Shown in pieces: positions 41,177-50,393 of a stretch of 64,000 nt of DNA (position 1 is its first letter; every line of letters begins with the position of its first letter). The notes below the pieces were generated by a model. That model was not told where the DNA came from and ran no database searches. It saw only the letters and a program-made list of their open reading frames with translations. Made by a program: the position numbers and the translations under genes. The stretch lies in the NCBI RefSeq assembly GCF_004363175.1, contig NZ_SNYR01000002.1:434001-498000 (forward strand), read 5' to 3'. The DNA is from Maritalea mobilis. GTDB taxonomy: Bacteria; Pseudomonadota; Alphaproteobacteria; Rhizobiales; Devosiaceae.

Positions 41177-42670
41177 CTATTTTGCGAGAAACGCCTCCAA
41201 AGCCGCTTTGTCCGTTTCGTTCATGGACAAGCCCGCCTTTGTGCGCCGCCAGATGATATCGTCCAGCTTATCCGCCCATTCATGCTGCTGTAAATAGCGG
41301 ACTTCTTTTTCGCTCAGATCGGGGCCAAACCATTGGCCAAGATCTTCATTGCTTTTTGCATTGCCCAACACGTCAAAGCTCGCATCGCCATAATGGCGCA
41401 TAAAGCGCTCAATATGCCGCGCGCTCAAGAATGGATAGGTTTGCGCCAGTTTCTCCGCCGTTGCTTCAATTGCATCAATGCCGAACGCACCACCGGGCAG
41501 TGGCTCTTTGCCCGTCCAACCCGCATTTTGGTGCCATTCTGGGAAACGGGCTGCTAGTTTTTCAATCACTTCCTCTGCCAAATGGCGATAGGTGGTGATC
41601 TTGCCGCCAAAGATGGAGAGGATTGGTGCTGCCTCGCCCTCACCGCGCAGTTTCAGCACATAGTCGCGGGTGGTTTCAGAAGCGTTGGACGCGCCATCAT
41701 CATAAAGCGGGCGTACGCCAGCATAGCTCCACACCACATCTTCTGGCGTCACGGGCTTTTTGAAATAGGCTGAAACGGCCTCGCACAGATAGGTGGTTTC
41801 TTCTGGCGAAATTTGGATGCCGCGCGGATCACCTTCAAAATCCTGATCGGTGGTACCGATCAGCGTGTAATCCATCTCATATGGAATGGCGAAGAAAATA
41901 CGGCCATCTGGATTTTGGAAGAAATAGGCTTTGTCGTGCTCAAACAGCTTTTTCACAATGATGTGGGAGCCTTTGACCATGCGCACTTTTGCCTGGGTGT
42001 TCTGGTGAGTGACAGAGCGGAACACTTGCTCCACCCATGGCCCTGCAGCATTAACCAACGCTTTCGCAAAAATCACTTTTTGGCTGCCAGTTTGCACATT
42101 TTCCAAGGTGACTTCCCAGCCGCCCTCAACGCGCTTTGCATCCACCGCTTTTTGATATTTCTCAACCGTGGCGCCGCGCCGTTGCGCGTCAATCGCGTTG
42201 AGCACAACCAACCGATTATCCTGCACCCAGCAATCTGAAAATTCGAACGCGGTTGAATAATCATCTTTCAACACAGCGCCTGTTTGGTCGGTGCTCAAAT
42301 TCACCGTACGTGCGGTTGGCAACCGTTTGCGGCCGCCAATATAGTCATAAAGGAAAAGCCCGGCGCGCAGCATCCATTTGGGCCGCAAGCCTTTGCGGTG
42401 GGGCAAAATCAGCCGCAATGGCCAAATGATATGTGGCGCGATGGACCAAAGGCGTTCGCGTTCGGTCAGCGCTTCGCGCACCAACGCAAATTCGAAATGT
42501 TCGAGATAGCGCAACCCGCCATGGATCAATTTTGTGGAGGCGGACGATGTGCCGCCGCCAAAATCGTCCATTTCGCACAGATAGGTTTTGATTCCGCGCC
42601 CCGCCGCATCGCGGGCGATGCCGCAACCGTTCACGCCACCGCCGATAATCGCTAAATCAAACTTTTCCAT
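41177..42670 (-). CDS. glpD: Aerobic glycerol-3-phosphate dehydrogenase
   Basis: The protein has 497 residues, the normal GlpD length. FAD-binding GGGVNGCGIARDAAGRG, GGTSSASTKLIHGGLRYLE and VNAAGPWV at the N-terminal side, then GTTDQDFEGDP, SYAGVRPLYDDG and FGGKITTYR are all GlpD signatures. It oxidises glycerol-3-phosphate to DHAP at the inner membrane and passes electrons to quinone. No glpF or glpK is nearby; its place 53 bases after an M81 peptidase gene is unusual. Confidence 0.94.
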   Translation of the reverse strand: MEKFDLAIIGGGVNGCGIARDAAGRGIKTYLCEMDDFGGGTSSASTKLIHGGLRYLEHFEFALVREALTERERLWSIAPHIIWPLRLILPHRKGLRPKWMLRAGLFLYDYIGGRKRLPTARTVNLSTDQTGAVLKDDYSTAFEFSDCWVQDNRLVVLNAIDAQRRGATVEKYQKAVDAKRVEGGWEVTLENVQTGSQKVIFAKALVNAAGPWVEQVFRSVTHQNTQAKVRMVKGSHIIVKKLFEHDKAYFFQNPDGRIFFAIPYEMDYTLIGTTDQDFEGDPRGIQISPEETTYLCEAVSAYFKKPVTPEDVVWSYAGVRPLYDDGASNASETTRDYVLKLRGEGEAAPILSIFGGKITTYRHLAEEVIEKLAARFPEWHQNAGWTGKEPLPGGAFGIDAIEATAEKLAQTYPFLSARHIERFMRHYGDASFDVLGNAKSNEDLGQWFGPDLSEKEVRYLQQHEWADKLDDIIWRRTKAGLSMNETDKAALEAFLAK

Positions 42671-42723
42671 TGTGCCTATTCTCCCACCATCGGAAAACGA
42701 TGGTGCGTTACGATCAGATCAAT

Positions 42724-44157
42724 TTACTCTGACATAATGGCTTTGGGCGTATATGAAAAGTCTTTCTGGAACGGAAATGTGGGGCTTTGGCGATGTTTAT
42801 TGACCAAACGTTCAATGTCTTGGTTCACCGCGCCATCGGTCAAAGCCATCAGATTTGGGTTGGCAATTTTTGACATATCGGCAGAAATATAGCCGCATTT
42901 GATGGCGATCATCTTTTCTTCTGCCACGTCCAAACCAAGCGCCGCCACGTCAGATGGCTCATGGAATGTTTGCCGTTTTTCGTTCAACACCGCGCGCACG
43001 CCGCCAATTTCCACCAGCGCCAAGCGCTGCCCATTGGCCAGTTCTGCCCGCCGCAAAATCGTGGCATCACCCTCAATGGTTGGGGAGTTTAGCGTGTCCA
43101 GCTCAGCGCCAATGCTCATATGCACTTTCGCATCCAAATCTGCTTCAAAGGCTTTGGCCACCGCTTTTGGCGCGCAAATGCCAATCACCAGCAAATCTTT
43201 CAGCTCGCGAGAGATGGCTTCTTTCAACACGTCCACACGATCGCCTACGCCACCGCCACCGGGATTGTCGCCGCTGTCGCAAATCACAATCGGGCCAGTT
43301 TCGATTTTTGACGCTGCGTCCAATGTTTCTGCCAACGGGGCTGCTGGCACACCAAAGGCAAAGTCTTCCCGTGCATCGAAATAAGATTGGGCAATATCTT
43401 CCGCCGCCTTTTTGATTGCAGCGTCGTCATAGCCGCACACAACGGCTGCCGCTGTGCCGCGAGCCACATCAGCCCACACATAGCCAACCATCAAGGATGC
43501 ATCCAAAACGCCTTTACGCTTATCGATGTCCCACAATTGGGCGTAGAGCGATTTCGCTGGCTCATCAACGGTGCTGGTCTTTTCGCCCGGCAACAAAACG
43601 GGGATTGGTGCCCAGCAGACTTTAGGGCGTTTGCCGGTTTTCAACGCGTCGACCAAATAAAGGAATGCACGTTCGAAGGTCTCATAGGTATCGATATGTG
43701 GCGCGTGACGGAATGCAGTGAAAATGTCGAGTTGATCGATCACTTTCTGGGTCACATTGCCATGCAAATCATAGCTTGAGGAAATGATCACCTCGTCGCC
43801 CACCCGCTGGCGGATCGCTTCGAGAAAATCACCTTCCGCATCTTCCATGCCGGTCACATGCACCGCGCCATGCATGGCGAGATAGACCCCATCTAAAGGG
43901 CCTTCAGCCAAGGCCGCGTCGAGCGCGGCCAAGGTTTGTGCTTTAAATTCATCATAAGTTTTCGCCGCCACAGGCCCGCCGGGCGTTGCCCGTGCGTAAA
44001 ACAAGGGCGCAATGTCCACGCCTTCATGGTCCAGAAATTTGAACAATTCATGCTTAAGCACATCGGCGCCGAGCATGATATTAAAGTTCTCTTTTGTCTG
44101 TTCCACACTGGTGTATGTGCTGCACTCTGTGTGCAAGCCTGCAACGGCAATTCTCAT
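42724..44157 (-). CDS. M81-family metallopeptidase (MlrC-like), copy A
   Basis: This 477-residue cytoplasmic protein opens with AVAGLHTECSTYTS, then MHGAVHVTG, then DLHGN and PHIDTYE. Asp130, His132 and His154 have exactly the spacing (0, +2, +24) of the zinc ligands of MlrC, which cleaves linearised microcystin. DSGDNPGGGGVGD is the usual C-terminal domain motif. The substrate is unknown; the family can act on peptides with D-residues or on other amide compounds. It follows the GH20 gene by 41 bases in the same operon and has a divergently encoded paralogue 4.7 kb away. Confidence 0.87.
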   Translation of the reverse strand: MRIAVAGLHTECSTYTSVEQTKENFNIMLGADVLKHELFKFLDHEGVDIAPLFYARATPGGPVAAKTYDEFKAQTLAALDAALAEGPLDGVYLAMHGAVHVTGMEDAEGDFLEAIRQRVGDEVIISSSYDLHGNVTQKVIDQLDIFTAFRHAPHIDTYETFERAFLYLVDALKTGKRPKVCWAPIPVLLPGEKTSTVDEPAKSLYAQLWDIDKRKGVLDASLMVGYVWADVARGTAAAVVCGYDDAAIKKAAEDIAQSYFDAREDFAFGVPAAPLAETLDAASKIETGPIVICDSGDNPGGGGVGDRVDVLKEAISRELKDLLVIGICAPKAVAKAFEADLDAKVHMSIGAELDTLNSPTIEGDATILRRAELANGQRLALVEIGGVRAVLNEKRQTFHEPSDVAALGLDVAEEKMIAIKCGYISADMSKIANPNLMALTDGAVNQDIERLVNKHRQSPTFPFQKDFSYTPKAIMSE

Positions 44158-44198
44158 TATGATGTCCCTATTCTCTTGAAGGGTTTAATTGGGGAGGA

Positions 44199-46121
44199 TT
44201 ATAGACGTGGCAGCATTTTGCATTGTGCAGCAAAACGTGGCCAGTCCTTATTCTCCTTTTCCGTCCACCCAGCTTCAGCAATTGCATTTAAGCGGGGGAA
44301 AACTTGATGGTTGAACACTTGACGCGAAATCAAATGCTCTGACCAGATACAAGCTTGAACGCCCTTCAAGCGACCTTTCAAATGGTCCGGGAATTCACCA
44401 GCGGCTTCATAGGTGTAGGTTTTTTCTGGTGAGGCATAGCCCGCCCAAAATGCACCTGATTCCTGCCAAACTGGCGATTGTGCCATGTCGAGATAATAGG
44501 CTTGGCCCGGTGTCATCACCACGTCATAGCCCTGCTCCGCAAGCTCCAAGCCAACTTCTGGCTTTTGCCATGCAAACAGAAGCGTGCCGCCTTCTTTATC
44601 AATGCCGCCGCCGTGGGACACTTCATCCCAACCGCCGACAATTTTGCCTTTTTTGCGGATTGATTTTTGCACTTTACCCAAAAAGTGTGCTTGCAACTGC
44701 ATGGTGCCGTTCAAGCGTTCTTCATTCATCACTTTTTGTGCTGCTGGAGATTGCAACCAAGAGTTCTCATCCACTTCATCACCCCCCACATGGATATATT
44801 TGGACGGGAACAGTTCGGAAATTTCTTCCATCACTGTTTCGATGAATTTGTACGTGGCTGGAATGCCCGGGTTGATGGCATTGTTTGGGTAGCCTTGGAT
44901 AGAGCGGTAATTATCATCTGGCTCTTCAGGGTCGCGCAACTCAGGATAAGCTGCCAACACGGCGTTGCAGTGCCCCGGAATATCCAATTCTGGCATAATC
45001 TCAACATTGAGTGCCTGCCCGTGAATGATCAAATCCTTGATCTCTTCTTGGGTGTAGAAACCGCCTGTTGATTCATGGCCAGCACCCAATTGTGCAGGCA
45101 TGGCATGGCCTTCGCCCATCACAGCCCCATCTTTGGTGAGGTTTGGATAGCCTTTAATTTCCACGCGCCAGCCTTCATCGTCAGACAAGTGCCAGTGGAA
45201 TTTGTTCAGCTTGTTCCACGCCAAAATGTCGATGAAGCGAGACACTGCATCTGTTGGGTAGAATTGGCGAGACACGTCCAAATGAGACCCGCGCCATTCA
45301 TAGCGTGGGGCATCTTTGATTTCGCCTGATGTTGGGAATTTGAACTTTGTCGGTTCAGCTTTTGCCCCGTCCATCATGTGCGACAGGGTGATCAAACCAT
45401 AGTTCAAACCAGCCTTGTCACCATAGGTCAAAACAACTTCGTCTTTCGCGAACGAAAGCTCATAGGCTTCGCTGGCCAATGCGGCATTGTTCACCAAGGT
45501 CAATTTGCGACCGCCGGGCACATTTGTCAGGCGCAACCGGTCTGGCAATTCGTGCTTCAGACGTTTGGCCAATGCCGCCACAGTGTTGATCGCACGCTTT
45601 TCATCAGCGCTTGTGCCTTCAGCAGCGCACAGCACCACTGGTGGCGTATCAAAATCACCAACAGCAACATGGTTTGGCCATGGCACCACAGCAATTGGGT
45701 CAGTCAATTTGCCTTCTGGGACAAGATTGCCGGCAAATTCACTTGGGCGACCTTCAATTTGCAAGTCGCCGGCGTCCACATCCACATGAGACCCGTCCTC
45801 AAGGGTCACATAACCAGATTTTGGCCCGTCCATCCGGTGTTGGGCGTTGCTGGTTAGGTTTTGAACGGTGAACTCCCAAGTGTCACCATCTGCGATCACT
45901 GTATTTTCCAGTGGATCGAACTGGTGGAAATTGGCGAAGCGTTGCACGAAAGTGGCGTTTTCCACTTTCACGTCAGCTTTAACACGCATCAAACCTGTGT
46001 AGGACAATCGAAAATTTTTCAGGTCGGCGCCAGAAAGGTTCGTCAGCGCCAGCTTCATCTTTGCTGGCTCCTCCCCGTGGTCCACCCATGTGGCCTCAAG
46101 ACGGAATTTTGGCGTTGACAT
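44199..46121 (-). CDS. Beta-N-acetylhexosaminidase (GH20), cytoplasmic
   Basis: The protein has 640 residues. A beta-sandwich N-terminal part (1-130) resembles the carbohydrate-binding domain of chitobiases, then comes a GH20b domain (130-270), then the GH20 barrel with YEWRGSHLDVSRQFYP, KFHWHLSDDEGWR, and the catalytic Asp448-Glu449 pair in HVGGDEVDE. It releases terminal GlcNAc or GalNAc from chitobiose-like or glycopeptide substrates using substrate-assisted catalysis. No signal peptide is present, so it acts on imported compounds. The same operon holds an RpiR regulator, an SDR and an M81 peptidase. Confidence 0.93.
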   Translation of the reverse strand: MSTPKFRLEATWVDHGEEPAKMKLALTNLSGADLKNFRLSYTGLMRVKADVKVENATFVQRFANFHQFDPLENTVIADGDTWEFTVQNLTSNAQHRMDGPKSGYVTLEDGSHVDVDAGDLQIEGRPSEFAGNLVPEGKLTDPIAVVPWPNHVAVGDFDTPPVVLCAAEGTSADEKRAINTVAALAKRLKHELPDRLRLTNVPGGRKLTLVNNAALASEAYELSFAKDEVVLTYGDKAGLNYGLITLSHMMDGAKAEPTKFKFPTSGEIKDAPRYEWRGSHLDVSRQFYPTDAVSRFIDILAWNKLNKFHWHLSDDEGWRVEIKGYPNLTKDGAVMGEGHAMPAQLGAGHESTGGFYTQEEIKDLIIHGQALNVEIMPELDIPGHCNAVLAAYPELRDPEEPDDNYRSIQGYPNNAINPGIPATYKFIETVMEEISELFPSKYIHVGGDEVDENSWLQSPAAQKVMNEERLNGTMQLQAHFLGKVQKSIRKKGKIVGGWDEVSHGGGIDKEGGTLLFAWQKPEVGLELAEQGYDVVMTPGQAYYLDMAQSPVWQESGAFWAGYASPEKTYTYEAAGEFPDHLKGRLKGVQACIWSEHLISRQVFNHQVFPRLNAIAEAGWTEKENKDWPRFAAQCKMLPRL

Positions 46122-46140
46122 AATATGTTCCTCTTAAATC

Positions 46141-46171
46141 TTAGGGATTGAAATCTGCAGATTTTCCCTAA
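46141..46171 (-). other. Long intercistronic stem between SDR and hexosaminidase genes
   Basis: Outer arms TTAGGGA (46141-46147) and TCCCTAA (46165-46171) enclose the perfect palindrome AAATCTGCAGATTT (46151-46164), broken only by a 3-base bulge. It covers the SDR stop codon and precedes the hexosaminidase ribosome site (AGAGGAAC). It may act as an mRNA processing or stabilising element, or as an operator. Confidence 0.6.
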
Positions 46172-46959
46172 TAGTCTTCAGATTGTGCAAAGGTGCCGGC
46201 CAATTCCGCCTGCCCTGCGGTTAGCCCGCAATCCACAGGCAGACAGGCGCCTGAAATTGCAGCCGCAGCTGGAGACGAAATAAAGCTCACCACTTTTGCG
46301 ATGTCGACAGGGTCCGCAACACGCTGCAAGGGATACCAGCGTTTTGCATCCTCAAATACTTGAGGATTTTTCTTGGCCCGTTCGTCCCATGCTTGGGTGC
46401 GCACGGTGCCAGGGGCAATCGCATTGGCGCGAATGCCATATTTGCCATATTCAACTGCCACCAAACGGGTGAAGTGAATAAGGCTTGCCTTCGCGGCGCT
46501 ATAGCCTGGGTGCCCGAAAACGCCCAAACCATTGACCGATGCAATATTGGTCAACACGCCCTTATTGGCGATCAAATCCTGCTCGATGGCTTTGAAACAT
46601 GCAAAGGCACCCAGCTGATTGATTTTAAAATCTTGTTGAAAATTCTCGACAGTGGCCTGCTGCAAGCTTTCCGCTGTGATGGCGCCCACATTGTTCACCA
46701 ACAATGAAATTGCGCCCAGCGCCCGCCCAGCTTCCACCATTTTGGCGCGGTCATCCGCATCCAAAATATCGCAGATCAAGGCTTCGCCTTTGCCGCCCGC
46801 TTCGCGCACTTGGCGGATGGTTTCATCATTTGGTTCTTGCGCGATATCAAGCGCCAAAACCGCAAAGCCATCTTTTGCTAGCTCTACACAAATGGCGCGG
46901 CCAATGTCGCCGCCAGCGCCTGTGACGATGGCTGTTTTTTGTTGTGCTTGATCAGACAC
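46168..46959 (-). CDS. SDR-family NAD(P)-dependent oxidoreductase
   Basis: This 263-residue classical short-chain dehydrogenase has cofactor loop TGAGGDIGRAICVEL, NNVGAI, the active-site Ser in NIASVNGLG, and Tyr-x3-Lys in GYSAAKASLIHF. The following AIAPGTVRT is also standard. It oxidises or reduces a sugar or hydroxy compound in the cytoplasm. The gene lies 3 bases after rpiR and directly before the GH20 gene, so its substrate is probably a sugar or amino-sugar intermediate. Confidence 0.9.
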   Translation of the reverse strand: MSDQAQQKTAIVTGAGGDIGRAICVELAKDGFAVLALDIAQEPNDETIRQVREAGGKGEALICDILDADDRAKMVEAGRALGAISLLVNNVGAITAESLQQATVENFQQDFKINQLGAFACFKAIEQDLIANKGVLTNIASVNGLGVFGHPGYSAAKASLIHFTRLVAVEYGKYGIRANAIAPGTVRTQAWDERAKKNPQVFEDAKRWYPLQRVADPVDIAKVVSFISSPAAAAISGACLPVDCGLTAGQAELAGTFAQSEDY

Positions 46960-46962
46960 GAT

Positions 46963-47829
46963 CTAATCTCCAAGTACTTGTGTATCGTCCTCATCGCGAT
47001 AGGTCACCAATTGCCGCTTAATGCGGCGCAGCGGTTCAATCGCGCTGTCTTTGCGTCTGATCGCCACCAAAAAGGCGATCATATCAATCGCAGCCAAAAA
47101 GGCATATCGGGCAGAAGATGGGCGCAGCACGTCTGTGCCCTCAGGCAAATCCACCGCCAAACTCAATTCGCTGGCTTGCGCCACAATGCTCTTACCTTTG
47201 GTGATGCTCGCCGTTGCGGCCCCATAGCCTGCGGCCACTTCAAGCGCCCGCGCCATTTCGCGGTTTCGCCCAGAAATGGAAAGCCCGATCACCATATCAT
47301 CTTCACCCAAGGTCGATGCGGTCATCAACTGCATGGAATGGTCTTCAGAAGCGGTGACCCGCACGCCAAGCCGGAACAAGCGGTTTTGCACTTCATGGGC
47401 AAATAGCGAGGAGTTGCCCCCCGAACCGAAAGCATAGACCATTTTGGCCTTCAAAATCTGGTCCGCAATTTGCTCAACACTCTGCGCGTCTACATTTTCA
47501 TGCAGCACATGCAGGGTTGATTGTGCCCGTCCCATCACCGTGTCGATCACTTCTTGGGTGCTCGACACTTTGATTTCAGGTTCCAAATAGCGCGTGCCGA
47601 TAAAGGCAGATTGCGCCAGCCGCACCTTAAACTCAGAGAATGAGTTGCAGCCCAGCCGACGGCAAAATCGAGTGACGGTTGGGGGCGACACGTCCGCACG
47701 CGCCGCCAATTCGATGATGGATGCATTCACCGCGAATTGTTTCTCTTCAAAAACAATATCTGCAATACGTTGTTCTGAGCGTGAAAGCCCGTCCCGTTCT
47801 TTTTGCAATGTGGCAATGATATCCGCCAT
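46963..47829 (-). CDS. MurR/RpiR-family transcriptional regulator
   Basis: The protein has 288 residues. An N-terminal HTH_6 domain (1-77; SPPTVTRFCRRLGCNSFSEFKVRL) precedes a SIS sugar-phosphate-binding domain (about 110-245; AFGSGGNSSLFAHEV, IGLSISGRNREMARAL). Such regulators respond to phosphorylated amino sugars such as GlcNAc-6-P or MurNAc-6-P. It lies within the operon after ridA and before the SDR and hexosaminidase genes, so it probably controls this region and perhaps the nag/ABC operons nearby. Confidence 0.92.
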   Translation of the reverse strand: MADIIATLQKERDGLSRSEQRIADIVFEEKQFAVNASIIELAARADVSPPTVTRFCRRLGCNSFSEFKVRLAQSAFIGTRYLEPEIKVSSTQEVIDTVMGRAQSTLHVLHENVDAQSVEQIADQILKAKMVYAFGSGGNSSLFAHEVQNRLFRLGVRVTASEDHSMQLMTASTLGEDDMVIGLSISGRNREMARALEVAAGYGAATASITKGKSIVAQASELSLAVDLPEGTDVLRPSSARYAFLAAIDMIAFLVAIRRKDSAIEPLRRIKRQLVTYRDEDDTQVLGD

Positions 47830-47853
47830 TGATCCGCCTTTTGTTACACGCCT

Positions 47854-48243
47854 CTATTTACGGCTTGGATCAAAGGCAATGCAATCCACTTCAACCTTAC
47901 AATCGACCATTAGGCTCGATTGTACACAGGCACGTGCCGGTGGATGCTCGCCGAAGTAGGATTTATACACGCCATTGAATGACCAGAAGTCGCGTGGATC
48001 ATCTAGCCACACGCCTACGCGCACAACATGTTCCATGCCATAGCCAGCTTCCTCCAAAATGGCGATCAGGTTTTTGATGGCCACATGAGTTTGCTCAACA
48101 ATATTGCCACCAACGATCTCGCCATCTACCATGGCCACTTGGCCGGAAACATGCAGCCAGCCATCGGCTTCAACTGCGCGTGCAAAAGGCAAATTTTGGC
48201 CGCCCGCGCCAGATTTTTCCGCCCCATAACGTTTAATCGTCAT
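47854..48243 (-). CDS. RidA-family enamine/imine deaminase
   Basis: This 129-residue protein of the YjgF/RidA family carries LHVSGQVAMVDGEIVGGNIVEQ at the start of the fold and PPARACVQSSLM with the conserved substrate Arg. RidA proteins hydrolyse reactive enamines and imines made by PLP enzymes. First gene of the minus-strand operon. Its presence fits a pathway with a PLP-dependent lyase, such as the D-threonine aldolase-like enzyme encoded divergently 2.2 kb away. Confidence 0.9.
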   Translation of the reverse strand: MTIKRYGAEKSGAGGQNLPFARAVEADGWLHVSGQVAMVDGEIVGGNIVEQTHVAIKNLIAILEEAGYGMEHVVRVGVWLDDPRDFWSFNGVYKSYFGEHPPARACVQSSLMVDCKVEVDCIAFDPSRK

Positions 48244-48267
48244 TGATCGTCTCCAAATTCTACAGCG

Positions 48268-48284
48268 ATGTAAATTATTTTCTT
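48268..48284. promoter_or_regulatory. Possible regulator site in the ridA / NTF2 divergent promoter
   Basis: ATGTAAATTATTTTCTT matches the site at 57471 in 13 of 17 positions. It lies 25 bases upstream of ridA. It is the weakest member of the 17-base site family described for the nag promoters. Confidence 0.35.
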
Positions 48285-48368
48285 ATAGATTGACATATGA
48301 GCAGAAATAATCCAGTTTTTCTATAGGAATTTTAACAAAAATGAAAATTTTTTGCCGAGTAAAGTATC

Positions 48369-48875
48369 GTGACAGCAAGACAGAATCCTTTCGAAAAATC
48401 AGACAGTGCACGCCATCAAATTTGGGAAATGTTGGTGGATCGTGACATCAAAGCCTTTATCGCAGCCGATTGGTCAATGGTCGAAAATGACTTTGTAGAA
48501 CAAGGCTTTATGGGCGTTCATGGACACAACACCGCCAACCCAGACCATTGGCGTTTGGCCTTCCCGACCCTTAAAGATTATGCAGATGAGTGGTTGCGTC
48601 AGGCTCACGATTTCCAAAAGGAATCGCAGGCAGGTGCCTTTGCTGGTGACCCGATGGACGCGATTTTCAGCGCAACCGTGCTCCGCGACATTGAAATTAA
48701 TGGTGATAAGGCCATTGTGCACAAGAAATTTGATGGTCGCATTCCACGCGCTGATGGCACGAGCGATCGCATGTTGTGGCAAACTGTATATTACTGCGCC
48801 AATGTGGACGGGCGTTGGAAGATTACAGGTTTCACTGGCTATTTGCCTAATCCCATGGGTGGCGAAAGAGCTTAA
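48369..48875 (+). CDS. NTF2/SnoaL-like protein of unknown function
   Basis: A 168-residue cytoplasmic protein starting at GTG 48369. The pattern, an N-terminal helix (HQIWEMLVDRDIKAFIAADWSMVE), then MGVHGH and a C-terminal beta strand set ending in WQTVYYCANVDGRWKITGFTGYLP, is that of a nuclear-transport-factor-2-like cone fold. Such proteins bind or convert small ligands; no catalytic residue set is recognisable. It is 5 bases ahead of the second M81 gene and so part of that operon. Confidence 0.7.
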   Translation: MTARQNPFEKSDSARHQIWEMLVDRDIKAFIAADWSMVENDFVEQGFMGVHGHNTANPDHWRLAFPTLKDYADEWLRQAHDFQKESQAGAFAGDPMDAIFSATVLRDIEINGDKAIVHKKFDGRIPRADGTSDRMLWQTVYYCANVDGRWKITGFTGYLPNPMGGERA

Positions 48876-48880
48876 TTAAC

Positions 48881-50362
48881 ATGGCAAATCTGCGCGTCTT
48901 CTCGGCGGCTTTGGCTACCGAATCGAACACTTTTTCACCTATCGCAATTGATCGGCGGGGTTTTGAGGCATCCTTGTATGCCCGTCCTGGCACCCACCCA
49001 GAGACCCCGACCCTTTGTTCTGCCGTCATCCCAATTGGCCGCAAATGGGCAAAGGAAAAGCAGTGGACCTTTATTGAAGGCACCGCCGCTTGGGCAGACC
49101 CCGCCGGCATCATCAACTCTCAGGCTTTCGAAAGCTTGCGTGATGAGATTTTGGACCAAGTGAAACAAGCCATGCCGCTTGATGCGGTGGCGCTTGGTTT
49201 GCATGGGGCGATGGTGGCCGCAGATTATGATGACCCGGAGGGCGACTTGCTCGCACGGGTTCGTGAAATTGTTGGCGCGGATTGTGTGATCTGCGCCACT
49301 TTTGATCCGCACAGCCAGCTTACGCAAAAGCGGGTGGATCAACTCGACTTCTTTATGGCGTTCAAAGAGTTTCCTCACATTGATTTTGTGGATCGCGCAG
49401 AAGATCTTTATCGCATTTTGGATGCCACACTTCAGGGCCAAGTGAAGCCTGAGGTGAATGTATTTGATTGCAAGATGATCGATGTGTTTCCCACATCGCG
49501 CCAGCCAATGCGCAATTTCGTCGATAAGATGATATCGCTTGAACAAAGCGATCAAGATATTTTATCTCTCTCCCTCATCCACGGTTTTATGGCATCTGAC
49601 GTACCCGAAATGGGCACCAAAATGGTGGTGGTGACTGATGGGCAGAGGGAAAAAGGCGCGCAGCTTGCGCGGGAACTCGGCCTTGAAGTTTTTGCCATGC
49701 GCGGCAAAAGCATGCCGGAGCAACCCAATGAGGTTGACGCAGTAGCCGATGCCGTAGCCACCGCAAAAGGTGCGCAAAAGCCTGTTGTTCTAACAGATAT
49801 GTGGGACAATCCGGGTGGCGGCACGGCGGGTGACGCTACCGTGATTTTGGAAGAGCTGATGCGCGTTGGCGCCAGCAACTTTGCTGTGGGGACCATTTGG
49901 GACCCGATTGCGGTGCAAATCTGTTTCGCAGCGGGCGAAGGTGCAGTGATCCCACTTCGCTTTGGCGCTAAGTCGGCTCCTTTCACTGGCAATCCGGTGG
50001 ATAAGCGGGTGAAGGTTGAAAAGCTTGTCACTAATGCAGAGCATCGTTTTGGCGATAGCTTTGTGCCCATGGGCGATATTGCCACCATAAGCTTTGACGG
50101 GATTGAAGTTATCCTGAATTCAACCCGCTGCCAAAGCTTTGATAAGAGCCTTTTTGAGGTGGGCGGTGTCGATTGGACGCGCAAGGATATTTTGCTGATC
50201 AAATCCACCAATCATTTCTATGATTCATTCGCGCCGATTGCGGAGAAGGTGATTTATTGTTCAGCAGGTCGGCCTTATCCTAACGACCCTGCGACAACAG
50301 ATTATCAAAAAGCGCCAAAAAACATTTGGCCCAAGGTCGCTGATCCGCATAATCTGGGCTAA
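48881..50362 (+). CDS. M81-family metallopeptidase (MlrC-like), copy B
   Basis: The protein has 493 residues. It opens SAALATESNTFSP (the GxxxETNTFSP pattern of the family), then GLHGAMVA, DPHSQ and PHIDFVD. Asp142, His144 and His166 have the same metal-ligand spacing as copy A and MlrC. DMWDNPGGGTAGDAT marks the C-terminal domain. It is only distantly similar to copy A outside the motifs, so the two are probably not redundant. It is followed by a D-amino-acid PLP enzyme gene after 31 bases, suggesting one pathway. Confidence 0.88.
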   Translation: MANLRVFSAALATESNTFSPIAIDRRGFEASLYARPGTHPETPTLCSAVIPIGRKWAKEKQWTFIEGTAAWADPAGIINSQAFESLRDEILDQVKQAMPLDAVALGLHGAMVAADYDDPEGDLLARVREIVGADCVICATFDPHSQLTQKRVDQLDFFMAFKEFPHIDFVDRAEDLYRILDATLQGQVKPEVNVFDCKMIDVFPTSRQPMRNFVDKMISLEQSDQDILSLSLIHGFMASDVPEMGTKMVVVTDGQREKGAQLARELGLEVFAMRGKSMPEQPNEVDAVADAVATAKGAQKPVVLTDMWDNPGGGTAGDATVILEELMRVGASNFAVGTIWDPIAVQICFAAGEGAVIPLRFGAKSAPFTGNPVDKRVKVEKLVTNAEHRFGDSFVPMGDIATISFDGIEVILNSTRCQSFDKSLFEVGGVDWTRKDILLIKSTNHFYDSFAPIAEKVIYCSAGRPYPNDPATTDYQKAPKNIWPKVADPHNLG

Positions 50363-50393
50363 CCAAATCAAACGCGCCAAGCGGGAAATCATA

